Shown: in pieces, positions 1-7,881 of the stretch
Position numbering within the stretch: position 1 is the stretch's first letter
How the letters are laid out: each line of letters starts with the position of its first letter
NCBI RefSeq assembly: GCF_001050015.1
Contig: NZ_CVTB01000264.1
Location: 1-46,400, forward strand
Origin: Mycolicibacterium malmesburyense
GTDB lineage: Bacteria; Actinomycetota; Actinomycetes; Mycobacteriales; Mycobacteriaceae
Length of the DNA: 46,400 nt
Reading direction: 5' to 3'
Made by a program: the position numbers and the translations under genes
The notes under the pieces: generated by a model
The model's input: only the letters and a program-made list of their open reading frames with translations
The model's database searches: none
What the model was told of the DNA's origin: nothing

Positions 1-7
1 CATCGAA

Positions 8-34
8 CAACACCTCTCAACCAATCAGGTGTTG
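8..34. repeat. Short inverted repeat at window edge
   Basis: CAACACCT at 8-15 is matched by AGGTGTTG at 27-34, a perfect 8-bp stem with an 11-base loop. No T-tract follows. It could be a terminator stem for a gene ending left of the window or downstream of ppk2, but the context is cut off. Confidence 0.4.
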
Positions 35-83
35 CAGCGACCGATTGAGTCTGAGGGCGAAATTTCGTCATAAACCGTAGTCT

Positions 84-221
84 GGGCGCGCTAGTCTCGG
101 CGCGCTGGGGGAGGCGCGGCGCTGGGGGAGGTGCGGCGCTGGGGAGGCGCGCTGCGGGAGGGGGGCGCGCTGGGGGCGCAGAGGAGGCGGGCTGGGAAAG
201 GCGCGGCGCTGGCGCGCTCGA
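84..221. repeat. Degenerate GC-rich tandem repeat 3' of ppk2
   Basis: This stretch is built from about seven imperfect copies of a 14-20 base unit with the core GGCGCGCTGGGGGAGG. Variants contain GCGGCGCTGGGG, GCGCGCTGCGGGA and GGCGGGCTGGGAAA. It is almost free of A and T on one strand, lies directly behind the ppk2 stop codon at 230, and carries no convincing gene. Unit length and sequence drift between copies, as in a minisatellite that is partly decayed. Confidence 0.6.
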
Positions 222-229
222 GGAGAAGG

Positions 230-1072
230 CTAGGACTCCAGCAGGCGCTTGCGTTCGGTTTCGACGTCGAAATCCGCGGGCGGGTACGACAAGTCGAGGC
301 CCTCGAGCGCCTCAATCAGCAACTCGGTCACGGCGAGCCGACTGAACCACCGGCGATCGCTGGGCACGACATGCCACGGCGCGTAGTCCGTCGACGTGCG
401 GTCCAGCACCGCCTGATAGGCCTCCTGATACTGCGGCCACTTGAGGCGCTCGTCGATGTCGCCGGGGTTGTACTTCCAGTATTTCGTCGGGTCGTCGAGT
501 CGCTCGAGCAACTGCTTCTTCTGCTCGTCGAGCGAGAGAAACATCGCGACCTTCACCAGAGTCGTTCCGGAGTCGACGAGTTCGCGTTCGAAGGCGTTGA
601 TCTCGTCGTACCGCGCGTTCCACACCTCGGGTGGCACCAGGTTGTGCACCCGGACGACGAGCACATCCTCGTAGTGCGATCGATCGAAAACGCCGATGTG
701 TCCGGCCGGCGGCAACGCCCGCCAGATCCGCCAAAGGTAGTGGTGGGCCCGTTCCTCCGCGGTGGGCTTGCCGAACGCGGTGTACCGTACACCCATCGGG
801 TTTACCGCTCCCACAACGTGTTTGACGATGCCGCCCTTACCGGCTGCGTCCATGCCCTGTAGCACCAGCAAGACCGACCGCTTGTCGCCACCCTTCCAGC
901 TGGCGTAGAGCATCTCCTGCAGTTCGGCCAGCCGGTCACCGCGCGCCGCCAGGACTGTCGCCGCATCGGCCTTCGAACCGCTGAAACCCGGTGTGCCGGA
1001 AGGGTCGATATCGGCGACCTTGTCGCCGGCGCGAAACCGCACCGCGTTGGCGATGTTCGACGTTGAGTTCAC
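230..1072 (-). CDS. ppk2: Polyphosphate kinase 2 (PPK2 family)
   Basis: The 280-residue product is a PPK2-family kinase, which transfers phosphate between polyphosphate and nucleotides in the cytoplasm. The Walker A loop GMDAAGKGG is at about residues 73-81. The family signature FDRSHYEDV is at about 129-137, followed by RVHNL. KYWKYNPGD and the C-terminal WHVVPSDRRWFSR block are also typical, and the length fits a one-domain PPK2. I start at the GTG at 1072 because its GTGA overlaps the stop codon of the upstream TetR gene, and the family-like sequence (RFRAGDKV) begins soon after. The longer in-frame extension to 1282 lies wholly inside the TetR gene and is low-complexity. The overlap implies co-transcription and translational coupling with that regulator. 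Whether it prefers GDP or ADP as acceptor cannot be told by eye. Confidence 0.9.
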   Translation of the reverse strand: MNSTSNIANAVRFRAGDKVADIDPSGTPGFSGSKADAATVLAARGDRLAELQEMLYASWKGGDKRSVLLVLQGMDAAGKGGIVKHVVGAVNPMGVRYTAFGKPTAEERAHHYLWRIWRALPPAGHIGVFDRSHYEDVLVVRVHNLVPPEVWNARYDEINAFERELVDSGTTLVKVAMFLSLDEQKKQLLERLDDPTKYWKYNPGDIDERLKWPQYQEAYQAVLDRTSTDYAPWHVVPSDRRWFSRLAVTELLIEALEGLDLSYPPADFDVETERKRLLES

Positions 1073-1779
1073 TGGCCGGCCGGTGGCGGGGAAGGCAGCA
1101 CCGGCGACGGGTGCGGTCGGCTGCGGAACGCCTCCAACGATCCGCCCACTTCGACGATGCCGCACAACGCATTCCACGACAACATGGTCAGGTAGTCGAT
1201 CAGCTCGTCGGAGCTCATGCGCCGGTTCGACATCCACGAGTGCGTGGCCAGCTGAACGCCGCCGACGGTGTGGAAGGCCCACGGTTCGACGCCACCGGTG
1301 TCCATCCCGGCCTCCTGCATCCGGCGGCGCAGCATCACCGCCAGCATGCGGGCGATGATCTGCTCGGACGTCGCGACCGCGCGGCTCTTGCTCGCCGAGT
1401 TGTTGGCCATCACGAATTGATAGGGCTCGGGTTCGGCGGCCACCGTCTCGACATAGACCCGGATCACCTCTCGGGTCAACGCGTAGCCGTCCAGATTCGA
1501 CGACAGCGCCCGAGCCATGTTCGGGATCAGCGTGGTCTGGGCGAACCGCATCATGACCGCGGTGGTGAGGTCGTTCTTGTCGACGAAGTAGCGGTACAGC
1601 ACCGTCTTCGAGACACCGATCTCGGCCGCGATCTCATCCATGCTGACCCCGCTACCGCGGCGCCGGATCGCCTCCAGGGTGCCGTCCACCAGCTCGTTGC
1701 GGCGTTCCACCTTGTGTTTGTGCCAACGCCGCTTGCGGCCGTCTGTCTTGACCGCGATCGCTTCGGACTGTTGTGCCAC
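1069..1779 (-). CDS. TetR-family regulator (Rv0472c-like)
   Basis: This 236-residue TetR-family DNA-binding protein has an N-terminal helix-turn-helix containing SMDEIAAEIGVSKTVLYRYF, preceded by a basic stretch (KTDGRKRRWHKHK). Its C-terminal ligand domain is of the usual length. By position next to the DUF445 gene and by size it matches M. tuberculosis Rv0472c. I chose the GTG at 1779, since the longer frame up to 1929 runs through the divergent promoter region and into the neighbouring gene. Its stop codon overlaps the ppk2 start (GTGA), so regulator and kinase are probably one unit. The effector is unknown. Confidence 0.85.
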   Translation of the reverse strand: MAQQSEAIAVKTDGRKRRWHKHKVERRNELVDGTLEAIRRRGSGVSMDEIAAEIGVSKTVLYRYFVDKNDLTTAVMMRFAQTTLIPNMARALSSNLDGYALTREVIRVYVETVAAEPEPYQFVMANNSASKSRAVATSEQIIARMLAVMLRRRMQEAGMDTGGVEPWAFHTVGGVQLATHSWMSNRRMSSDELIDYLTMLSWNALCGIVEVGGSLEAFRSRPHPSPVLPSPPPAGQ

Positions 1780-1883
1780 TATCCCCGTGATCCGTTCCCT
1801 AGTTCCCCTCGATAGTACGGCTGATCTTGACACCGCGGGTTGCCGGACCGGGGCGCCCGCGCGTCGTAGCGGATGATGGTGGA
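1780..1883. promoter_or_regulatory. Divergent promoter region, TetR / DUF445
   Basis: This 104-bp gap separates the TetR-ppk2 unit from the DUF445 gene. On the minus strand TACTAT (1818-1813) is a good -10 match about 35 bases before the TetR start. On the plus strand GATGAT (1872-1877) sits exactly six bases before the GTG at 1884, which would suit a leaderless DUF445 transcript. No clear -35 or long palindrome was found. Confidence 0.4.
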
Positions 1884-3224
1884 GTGGCACACAGACCGAG
1901 CCCCGGGCGGCACGCGCAGGCGGCTCCACCCGCCCCGCGGAGAAGCTTCGCCGAGTCCCTGGCCGGGGCCGACTCCGCCGCCGACGCGGAGCGCCGCCGC
2001 TCCCTGCGGCGCATGAAGGTCGTTGCGCTCAGCTTCCTGGTCGGGGCCTCGGTCGTCTTCCTGCTCTGCACCTGGGCGCAGTCCACCGGTGACGCACCGG
2101 GCTGGGTCGGGTTCGTGCGCGCCGCCGCCGAGGCGGGCATGGTCGGTGCGCTCGCGGACTGGTTCGCGGTCACAGCACTGTTCAAGCATCCGCTCGGCAT
2201 CCCGATTCCCCACACCGCGATCATCAAACGCAAGAAGGATCAGCTCGGCGAGGGCCTCGGCGCTTTCGTCCGCGAGAACTTCCTGTCCCCGGAAGTGGTG
2301 TCGACCAAGCTGCGCAACGCCGACGTGGCCGGCCGGCTCGGCAAGTGGCTCTCCGACCGCGCGCATGCCGAACGGGTGGCCGCTGAAACCGCCACCGTGC
2401 TGCGGGTCCTGGTGGAGATGCTGCGTGACGAGGATGTCCAGCAGGTGCTCGACCGGATGATCGTCAAGCGCGTCGCCGAACCGCAGTGGGGGCCGCCGGT
2501 GGGTCGCGTGCTGGCCACGCTGCTGGCCGAACACCGCCAGGAGGCCCTGCTGCAGCTGCTCGCCGACCGGGCCTTCCAGTGGTCGCTCAACGCCGGGCCT
2601 GTCATCGACCGGGTAATCGAACGCGATTCGCCCACCTGGTCGCCGCGCTGGGTGGACCACCTCGTCGGCGACCGCATCCACCGCGAGCTGATGGACTTCA
2701 CCGACAAGGTCCGCCGCAACCCGGACCACGAGCTGCGGCGCTCGGCCACCCGGTTCCTGTTCGAGTTCGCCGACGACCTCCAGCACGACGAGGCCACCAT
2801 CGAGCGCGCCGAGAACGTCAAGGAACAGGTCATGGCCCGCGACGAGGTGGCCCGCGCGGCCGAGACCGCCTGGACCGCTGCCAAACGCATCCTGTTCGAG
2901 TCGGTCGACGACCCGTCGTCCACGCTGCGCACCCGCATCGCCGACTCGGTCATGCTCATCGGCGAGTCGCTGCGCGACGACGCCGACCTGCGCGACAAGG
3001 TGGACAACTGGATCATCCGTGCGGCCCAGCACCTGGTCGCCGAATACGGCGTCGAGATCACCGCGATCATCACCGAGACCATCGAGCGGTGGGACGCCGA
3101 CGAGGCCAGCCGCCGCATCGAACTCCACGTCGGACGCGATCTGCAATTCATCCGGATCAATGGCACCGTGGTGGGTGCGCTGGCGGGCCTGGTGATCTAT
3201 TCCGTAGCCCAACTTATATTCTGA
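1884..3224 (+). CDS. DUF445 family membrane protein (Rv0473-like)
   Basis: The 446-residue DUF445 protein (YjiN/YheB-like) has no established function. A hydrophobic segment near residues 45-63 (VVALSFLVGASVVFLLC) is followed by the conserved GMVGALADWFAVTALFKHPLGIPIPHT block, with GALADWFAV as the family hallmark. A long charged, helical middle part follows, and a C-terminal hydrophobic segment (VVGALAGLVIYSVAQLIF) suggests two membrane anchors with the soluble part between them. I start at the GTG at 1884 rather than the ATG at 1827, because upstream residues are low-complexity and overlap the divergent promoter. Gene order matches M. tuberculosis Rv0472c-Rv0473-Rv0474. Confidence 0.85.
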   Translation: MAHRPSPGRHAQAAPPAPRRSFAESLAGADSAADAERRRSLRRMKVVALSFLVGASVVFLLCTWAQSTGDAPGWVGFVRAAAEAGMVGALADWFAVTALFKHPLGIPIPHTAIIKRKKDQLGEGLGAFVRENFLSPEVVSTKLRNADVAGRLGKWLSDRAHAERVAAETATVLRVLVEMLRDEDVQQVLDRMIVKRVAEPQWGPPVGRVLATLLAEHRQEALLQLLADRAFQWSLNAGPVIDRVIERDSPTWSPRWVDHLVGDRIHRELMDFTDKVRRNPDHELRRSATRFLFEFADDLQHDEATIERAENVKEQVMARDEVARAAETAWTAAKRILFESVDDPSSTLRTRIADSVMLIGESLRDDADLRDKVDNWIIRAAQHLVAEYGVEITAIITETIERWDADEASRRIELHVGRDLQFIRINGTVVGALAGLVIYSVAQLIF

Positions 3225-3229
3225 CCTGC

Positions 3230-3258
3230 GCTAACTAGTGCTTGCAAAAGTTAGCACT
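3230..3258. promoter_or_regulatory. Nested inverted repeats over the XRE-gene promoter
   Basis: Two interleaved palindromes lie here: GCTAAC (3230-3235) with GTTAGC (3250-3255), and AGTGCT (3237-3242) with AGCACT (3253-3258). They surround the -35 region of the promoter for the XRE regulator, as expected for an autoregulatory or stress-regulator operator. Confidence 0.5.
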
Positions 3259-3270
3259 GCGTCGTACGGT
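3242..3270 (+). promoter_or_regulatory. Predicted promoter of the XRE regulator gene
   Basis: TTGCAA (3242-3247) and TACGGT (3265-3270) are separated by 17 bases, a fair match to the housekeeping sigma consensus. The transcript would start near 3277, giving a leader of about 37 bases that contains the GGAGG ribosome-binding site at 3302-3306. Confidence 0.5.
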
Positions 3271-3313
3271 AGTAGCGTCGTTTATTGGATACCCGACGCG
3301 TGGAGGCCTTCGT

Positions 3314-3742
3314 ATGTCGCAGGATGAGAATCTTGCCGTCGTCGTGTCCAACGCTGCGCAGACCGCCGCCCAGGACATCGGCACGTTCATCAGAACGCAA
3401 CGCGAGGCCGCTCAGGTATCCGTACGGCAGCTGGCTGAGAAGGCCGGCGTCAGCAATCCCTACCTGAGCCAGATCGAACGGGGATTGCGCAAACCCTCCG
3501 CCGACGTGCTCAACCAGATCGCCAAGGCGTTGCGGGTCTCGGCGGAGGTGCTCTACGTACGGGCCGGGATCCTCGAGCCCAGCGAGCAGAGCGAAGTGCG
3601 CGACGCCATCGTCAACGACACGGCGATCACCGAACGGCAGAAGCAGGTGCTGCTCGACATCTACACGTCGTTCTGCCAGCAGAACGAGGCCGAGGTCGAC
3701 GAGACAGGCAGCGATGCAGAAGTGGGGTCGACGACTGAATAG
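3314..3742 (+). CDS. XRE-family transcriptional regulator (Rv0474-like)
   Basis: The 142-residue protein has a Cro/C1-type helix-turn-helix at about residues 20-75. The motif VSVRQLAEKAGVSNPYLSQI is followed by ERGLRKPSADVLNQIAKALRV. A short acidic C-terminal tail (EAEVDETGSDAEVG) follows. The ATG at 3314 is set by a strong GGAGG at 3302-3306 with seven bases between. The longer frame from 3242 would begin inside the predicted promoter. It stands directly upstream of hbhA, as Rv0474 does in M. tuberculosis, so control of hbhA is plausible but not shown by the sequence. Confidence 0.9.
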   Translation: MSQDENLAVVVSNAAQTAAQDIGTFIRTQREAAQVSVRQLAEKAGVSNPYLSQIERGLRKPSADVLNQIAKALRVSAEVLYVRAGILEPSEQSEVRDAIVNDTAITERQKQVLLDIYTSFCQQNEAEVDETGSDAEVGSTTE

Positions 3743-3803
3743 AGACTCCACTTCCTTCTGATCGCCAAAATTCAAACGACATCCTCTTGGAGAAAGGAAC
3801 ACC

Positions 3804-4442
3804 ATGGCCAAGAACACTCCCGCCAAGAACCAGCCCACCCCCGACGACCTGAAGGCGCCGTTGCTCGCCGCCGTCGGTGCCGCCGACCTCGCCCTCGAGC
3901 GGGTCAACGAGATCGTCGCCGCCCTTCGTGAGCGCGCCGACGATGCCCGCACCGACTCGCGTAGCCGAGTCGAGGAGACCCGCGCCCGGATCGACCGGCT
4001 GCAGGAAGACCTGCCGTCGCAGTTCGGTGAGCTGCGCGAGCGCCTGAGCTCCGAGGAGCTGCGCAAATTCGCCGAGACCTATGCCGAGGCCGCGCAGACC
4101 ACCTACAACAGGCTCGTCGAGCGTGGCGAGGCCGCCCTGGAGCGGCTGCGCACCCAGCCGGGCTTCAGCGAGGCCGCCGGCCGCGTCGAGGGGTACACCG
4201 ACCAGGCCGTCGAGCTGACGCAGGAGGCGCTGGGCAACGTGGCCGCGCAGACGCGCGCGGTGGGTGAGCGCGCCGCCAAGCTGGTCGGCGTCGAGCTGCC
4301 GAAGAAGGCGGACAAGGCCGCGGAGAAGGCTCCGGCGAAGAACACCGCCAAGAAGGCTCCGGCCAAGGCTCCCGCCAAGAAGGCCCCGGCGAAGAAGGCT
4401 CCGGCCAAGAAGGCGGCGGCCAAGAAGGTCACCCAGAAGTAA
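3804..4442 (+). CDS. hbhA: Heparin-binding hemagglutinin HbhA
   Basis: The 212-residue product is the mycobacterial surface adhesin HbhA, which binds heparan sulfate and has been linked to intracellular lipid inclusions in some species. The central region (about residues 25-150) is a long charged coiled coil rich in Arg and Glu. The C-terminus is a lysine-alanine-proline array of repeated KKAPAK units running to the end, the heparin-binding tail. It starts [20 protein letters not shown], closely resembling known HbhA. A GAGAAAGGA ribosome-binding site precedes the ATG. There is no signal peptide, as is normal for this protein. The repeat array may vary in length between strains. Confidence 0.95.
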   Translation: MAKNTPAKNQPTPDDLKAPLLAAVGAADLALERVNEIVAALRERADDARTDSRSRVEETRARIDRLQEDLPSQFGELRERLSSEELRKFAETYAEAAQTTYNRLVERGEAALERLRTQPGFSEAAGRVEGYTDQAVELTQEALGNVAAQTRAVGERAAKLVGVELPKKADKAAEKAPAKNTAKKAPAKAPAKKAPAKKAPAKKAAAKKVTQK

Positions 4443-4450
4443 GACTCGAC

Positions 4451-4495
4451 AGCGGGTCTGATGGCCCAAAGTCGACCGAGGGGACGTAACCCGCT
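4451..4495. repeat. Long-loop inverted repeat after hbhA
   Basis: AGCGGGT (4451-4457) is matched by ACCCGCT (4489-4495) with a 31-base loop. It lies between hbhA and the next gene and could reduce read-through. No T-tract follows, so a true terminator is uncertain. Confidence 0.3.
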
Positions 4496-4501
4496 TAGTC
4501 T
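4472..4501 (+). promoter_or_regulatory. Predicted leaderless promoter of the DUF2516 gene
   Basis: TCGACC (4472-4477) and TAGTCT (4496-4501) are 18 bases apart. The -10 ends six bases before the GTG at 4508, so transcription would begin at the start codon. No Shine-Dalgarno sequence is present, which agrees with a leaderless mRNA. Confidence 0.5.
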
Positions 4502-4507
4502 TGATGC

Positions 4508-4792
4508 GTGCAGCTCCAAGGCTTGGTGGGTTACGTCCTCTTCTTTCTGCAGATCGCCGTGCTCGTCACGACGGTGTACGCATTCGTCCACGCGGCGATG
4601 CAGCGGCCGGACGCCTACCCGGCCGCGGACAAGTTGACCAAGCCGGTCTGGCTGGTCATCCTCGGCGTCGCCGGATTGCTCGCGCTGGTCCTGGGCTCGG
4701 TGCTGGGGCCGGCCATCGCCGCCGTCGCGTCCGGTGTCTATCTGGTCGACGTCCGTCCCAAGCTGCTCGAGGTCCAGGGGAAGTCCCGCTAG
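4508..4792 (+). CDS. DUF2516 small membrane protein (Rv0476-like)
   Basis: This 94-residue DUF2516 protein has two hydrophobic segments: [21 protein letters not shown] near the N-terminus, and a Gly/Ala/Val-rich segment ([20 protein letters not shown]) near residues 46-70. The motif [17 protein letters not shown] joins them. Function is unknown. The GTG at 4508 is supported by the -10 hexamer six bases upstream. The stop codon shares one base with the start of the DUF2599 gene (TAGTG), so both belong to one transcript leading into deoC. The order is that of Rv0476-Rv0477-Rv0478. Confidence 0.85.
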   Translation: MQLQGLVGYVLFFLQIAVLVTTVYAFVHAAMQRPDAYPAADKLTKPVWLVILGVAGLLALVLGSVLGPAIAAVASGVYLVDVRPKLLEVQGKSR

Positions 4793-5226
4793 TGCTGCGA
4801 TTCGCAGCGGTCGCCCTCATGGCGGCCGGTGTTGTGGTGTCTGCGCTGACGGCACCCGTGGGGTCGGCCGACCCGGCGCCGCCGGCCAACCCGACCGTGT
4901 CGGCGCCGCCGTTCGTCGATCACGTCGAGTGGGCCAAATGGGGCGATCTGTCCTCCCTGCGCGTGTATCCGTCGGTGTCGGGTCGCCGGGCCTCCGGGCT
5001 TGCCACCCCGGCCCAGGCCGAACAGGCGTGGACCGAGGTGCTCGCGCTCTCACCCGACGCGGACATCCCCGGCATGAAGCCACAATTCCTCTGCCACTGG
5101 GAATTCGCCGAGTACTACCAACCCGGCAAGACGAGTTGGAACCTGGAGCCTTGGCGCCCGGAGGTCACTTATGACCGGATGGTGGAGACCGGCTGCAATC
5201 CCGGCGGTACCGAAGAACCGTTCTGA
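4792..5226 (+). CDS. DUF2599 secreted protein (Rv0477-like)
   Basis: The 144-residue exported protein starts at the GTG at 4792, whose first base is the last of the previous stop codon. A hydrophobic signal sequence ([20 protein letters not shown]) ends at a likely cleavage site near GSADPAPP. The mature part carries the DUF2599 region, with [17 protein letters not shown] and a C-terminal block [20 protein letters not shown]. Two cysteines (in LCHWEF and ETGCNP) may form a disulfide. Its stop codon overlaps the deoC start by one base. Function is unknown. Confidence 0.85.
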   Translation: MLRFAAVALMAAGVVVSALTAPVGSADPAPPANPTVSAPPFVDHVEWAKWGDLSSLRVYPSVSGRRASGLATPAQAEQAWTEVLALSPDADIPGMKPQFLCHWEFAEYYQPGKTSWNLEPWRPEVTYDRMVETGCNPGGTEEPF

Positions 5227-5918
5227 TGGCCCGCACCTACCGACGCGAAGAGGTCGCCGAACTGGTCGACCACACCCTGCTCAAACCCGAAGCGACGGAG
5301 GCCGACGTCGCCGCGCTCGCCGAAGAGGCCGCCGCGCTCGGTGTGTACGCCGTCTGTGTGTCGCCGTCGATGGTTCCCGTCGCCAGGCGATCCGGCTCGG
5401 CATCGCAGTTGGTGTGTGCGGTGGTCGGATTCCCCTCAGGCAAACACCTTTCGGCGATCAAGGCCGAAGAAGCCCGTCGCGCAGTCGAAGACGGCGCCGG
5501 CGAGATCGACATGGTCATCGACGTGGGCGCCGCGTTACAACGTGACTTCTCCGCGGTGCGCGCCGACGTCGAGGCCGTGCGTGGCGTGATCGGCGCCCGC
5601 GCAACGCTGAAAGTGATCGTCGAATCGGCCGCGCTGCTGTTACTCGGAGATGAACAGACGTTGCTGGCGACGTGCCGGGCGGCTGCGGATGCCGGTGCCG
5701 ATTTCGTCAAGACCTCCACGGGATTTCACCCAGCCGGAGGCGCTTCGGTGCGCGCGGTCGAACTGATGACGACCGTGGGTCCGCAGGTCAAGGCCAGTGG
5801 CGGCATCCGGACCGCAGCCGACGCGATCGCGATGCTGGACGCCGGTGCCACCCGACTGGGGTTGTCCGGGACGAGGGCGGTCCTCGACGACTTACCGAAA
5901 ATCGACCGGCGACAGTAA
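5226..5918 (+). CDS. deoC: Deoxyribose-phosphate aldolase
   Basis: The 230-residue product cleaves 2-deoxy-D-ribose 5-phosphate to glyceraldehyde 3-phosphate and acetaldehyde in nucleoside salvage. The Schiff-base lysine is Lys162 in DFVKTSTGF. The opening motif [10 protein letters not shown], the GFPSG loop and EIDMVIDVG are all conserved in DeoC, and [13 protein letters not shown] forms the phosphate end of the barrel. The ATG overlaps the preceding stop (TGATG), so it is the last gene of the DUF2516-DUF2599-deoC unit. Length is normal for a bacterial DeoC. Confidence 0.95.
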   Translation: MARTYRREEVAELVDHTLLKPEATEADVAALAEEAAALGVYAVCVSPSMVPVARRSGSASQLVCAVVGFPSGKHLSAIKAEEARRAVEDGAGEIDMVIDVGAALQRDFSAVRADVEAVRGVIGARATLKVIVESAALLLLGDEQTLLATCRAAADAGADFVKTSTGFHPAGGASVRAVELMTTVGPQVKASGGIRTAADAIAMLDAGATRLGLSGTRAVLDDLPKIDRRQ

Positions 5919-5944
5919 TTTACGCCGTTTGCCGAAATTTGCCG

Positions 5945-5950
5945 TATGAT
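5945..5950 (+). promoter_or_regulatory. Candidate -10 element before the lipoprotein gene
   Basis: TATGAT matches the -10 consensus in 5 of 6 bases, in an AT-richer patch between deoC and the lipoprotein gene. No good -35 is seen. A second hexamer, TAGGAT at 6006-6011, is six bases before the ATG at 6018. It could be a leaderless -10 or simply an AGGAT ribosome-binding site. Confidence 0.35.
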
Positions 5951-6017
5951 GGCGTGCGCCCCCGACAGGTAAAACCATATGCATCTGCGCACGGGAAACC
6001 GTGGATAGGATCTGAAC

Positions 6018-6311
6018 ATGACCCACACTGGTTTGCTTCGTCGATTTCTGGCGGGGGCGGGATTGACTGCGGTGCTCGCAACGGGCGTCTTCACCGCCGG
6101 TTGCGCCTCGGAAGAAGAGAAGGCGCCGGAGACGTCGACCACCACGACGACGACCACCACGACCACGACGGCGCCGCCGCCTCCGGCCACACCGACGGAG
6201 AAGGCACCGCGCATCAATCCCAATGAGCCGAACCCGTTCTCGCCCACGGTCCAGGCCCCGCCGGCGCCGGGCCCCACACCTGGTCGGCATCGCGGCCCGC
6301 ACGGCCAGTAA
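6018..6311 (+). CDS. Small Thr/Pro-rich lipoprotein
   Basis: This 97-residue predicted lipoprotein has a basic N-terminus, a hydrophobic stretch (FLAGAGLTAVLATGVF) and the lipobox TAGC with Cys at about residue 29. It is followed by an acidic patch (EEEKAPE), a run of eleven threonines and a proline-rich tail. No folded domain is recognised, and the mature part looks like a flexible cell-envelope linker or mucin-like spacer. Its last 89 bases overlap the start of the S53 peptidase gene in another frame. It has no counterpart between deoC and Rv0479c in the M. tuberculosis order. Confidence 0.75.
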   Translation: MTHTGLLRRFLAGAGLTAVLATGVFTAGCASEEEKAPETSTTTTTTTTTTTAPPPPATPTEKAPRINPNEPNPFSPTVQAPPAPGPTPGRHRGPHGQ

Positions 6312-7881
6312 GAGCCGCGTCGCGGCCCTCGTCACCGCCGCGCTGCTGATCGCAGCGACGGGTGCGTGTGCATCGCGCACCCCGGCGGTGATCACCGGCG
6401 CCTACGCGGCTTTGTTGGCGAGCTCGACCGACCTGGGTCCGTCGCAATCGGCAGACGCCCAAGTCACCGTCGCGCTCGGCGGAGCGGATCGCCCGGCCGC
6501 CCTGATGGGCTGGGCCGAGACGCGCAACCTGTGGGTGCGCTGGCGGCCCGGCGACCGATGGGCGATCGTCGAGGGCGCGGCACGCGATGTCGCGCGCGCG
6601 TTCGGAGTACCGGTGCGCGACTACCGATCCCCGAAAGGGGAGGAGTTCTACGCGTCGCCGGAACAGCCGGCGATACCGTCGCAGCTGCGCGACGAGGTCA
6701 CCGAGGTCGGCCGGATCATGAGCTACACCCCGTACCGCATGAAACGGCCCGACTTCGTTCCGCTCGACGTGCCCAAGGGTGGGCTGACACCCGATGGCCT
6801 GCTGTCGGCCTACAACGCAACACCCTTGGCCGACGCGGGTTTCACCGGTGCGGGTGCGACCATCGTCGTCTTCGCGTTCGACAGTGTCGAGCAGGAGGAC
6901 CTCGACCTGTTCGCCGACACGTCCGGGCTACCGCGGTTCACCCCCGAGATCGTCGGTGGTAAGCCGTCCGAGGTGCACGGTGAGACGGCGATGGATCTGC
7001 AAGTGGCGCACGCGATTGCGCCCGATGCGCGGCTCGTCGTGGTCAACGCCAGGCCCACCGTGGAGGGCGACGGCACCTACGAAAAACTCGGGAAGCTCTT
7101 CGAGCAGGTGGACCGCGACTACCCCGGCGCGGTGTGGAGCCTGTCGATCGGGTGGGGATGCGAGGCGTTCGTCACTGCGGCCGACCTCGCACCGGTCGAG
7201 GCGGCACTGACGGCCGCGCAGCGACGAGGCACGACGGCCTTCGACGCCAGCGGAGACACCGCCGGGTTGGAATGCAAAGGGGGCGACCGCTGGTCGGCTC
7301 CGCCTAGCGACGACGACATCGGCGTCGACGCGGTCGCCTCGCTCCCCACGATGACGTCGGTCGGGGGCACCACGCTGTCGACGGGCACGCGCGGGCAGTG
7401 GCTGGCCGAACACGCATGGGTGGACTCCCCGCTGTCGCAGGGCAGTAGCGGTGGGGTGTCGAAGCTGTTCGCCCGACCGGCATGGCAGGACCGGCTGGAC
7501 GTCGAACGTGACACCGAACGCCGCCGCCTTCTCCCCGACGTCGCCGCGGTCGCCGATCCCTTCACCGGTGTGCGGTTCATCTTCGGCCAACGCGAAGTGA
7601 TCGGCGGCGGGACATCGCAATCCGCGCCGATTTGGGCGGCGCTCACCGTGCTGGTGAACCAGTACCTGGAGGCCAACGGGGGACGGCCGGTGGGGAATCT
7701 CAACCCGCTGCTGTACCAGATGGCTTCCGGATCTCGACTGCCCGGCTTCCGTGATGTGGGCAAGGGTGGCAACGCCGTCGATCTCGCGATGCCGGGTTAC
7801 GACCTGGTGACCGGCCTCGGCACCCCGAACGTCGACAATCTCGCCCGCAACCTCCTCGACCTGCAGAAGACGCCGCGTTGA
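6223..7881 (+). CDS. Sedolisin-type (S53) serine-carboxyl peptidase
   Basis: This 552-residue exported peptidase belongs to the sedolisin family. The catalytic Glu/Asp pair is Glu254 and Asp258 in GETAMDLQVA, the oxyanion Asp is Asp345 in the SGDTAG motif, and the nucleophile is Ser465 in GGGTSQSAP. The C-terminal Ca-binding part has DVGKGGN and PGYDLVTGLGTPN. An N-terminal pro-domain occupies about residues 60-190. After an Arg-rich start comes a hydrophobic segment ending in ATGAC, a plausible lipobox. I kept the ATG at 6223 because no other start codon precedes the signal segment. This forces an 89-base overlap with the lipoprotein gene. S53 enzymes usually act at acidic pH outside the cytoplasm; the substrate is unknown. 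Confidence 0.85.
   Translation: MSRTRSRPRSRPRRRRAPHLVGIAARTASKSRVAALVTAALLIAATGACASRTPAVITGAYAALLASSTDLGPSQSADAQVTVALGGADRPAALMGWAETRNLWVRWRPGDRWAIVEGAARDVARAFGVPVRDYRSPKGEEFYASPEQPAIPSQLRDEVTEVGRIMSYTPYRMKRPDFVPLDVPKGGLTPDGLLSAYNATPLADAGFTGAGATIVVFAFDSVEQEDLDLFADTSGLPRFTPEIVGGKPSEVHGETAMDLQVAHAIAPDARLVVVNARPTVEGDGTYEKLGKLFEQVDRDYPGAVWSLSIGWGCEAFVTAADLAPVEAALTAAQRRGTTAFDASGDTAGLECKGGDRWSAPPSDDDIGVDAVASLPTMTSVGGTTLSTGTRGQWLAEHAWVDSPLSQGSSGGVSKLFARPAWQDRLDVERDTERRRLLPDVAAVADPFTGVRFIFGQREVIGGGTSQSAPIWAALTVLVNQYLEANGGRPVGNLNPLLYQMASGSRLPGFRDVGKGGNAVDLAMPGYDLVTGLGTPNVDNLARNLLDLQKTPR

Noticed and set aside
84..221. CRISPR array
   Set aside because: Units are too short, adjacent and degenerate, with no spacers and no cas genes nearby.
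1072..1282. Longer start for ppk2
   Set aside because: It would lie wholly within the TetR gene, and its residues are low-complexity; the GTGA overlap at 1072 explains the start better.
2240..3166. Minus-strand Ser/Arg-rich frame opposite DUF445
   Set aside because: Composition is that of a complement frame of a normal GC-rich gene; DUF445 is clearly coded on the plus strand.
3237..3258. HrcA/CIRCE element
   Set aside because: The arms AGTGCT/AGCACT resemble its core, but the full TTAGCACTC-N9-GAGTGCTAA layout is not present and orientation is reversed.
5949..5972. Seven-codon ORF (ATG to TAA) before the lipoprotein gene
   Set aside because: Its ATG overlaps the candidate -10 element, so it would not be on the transcript.
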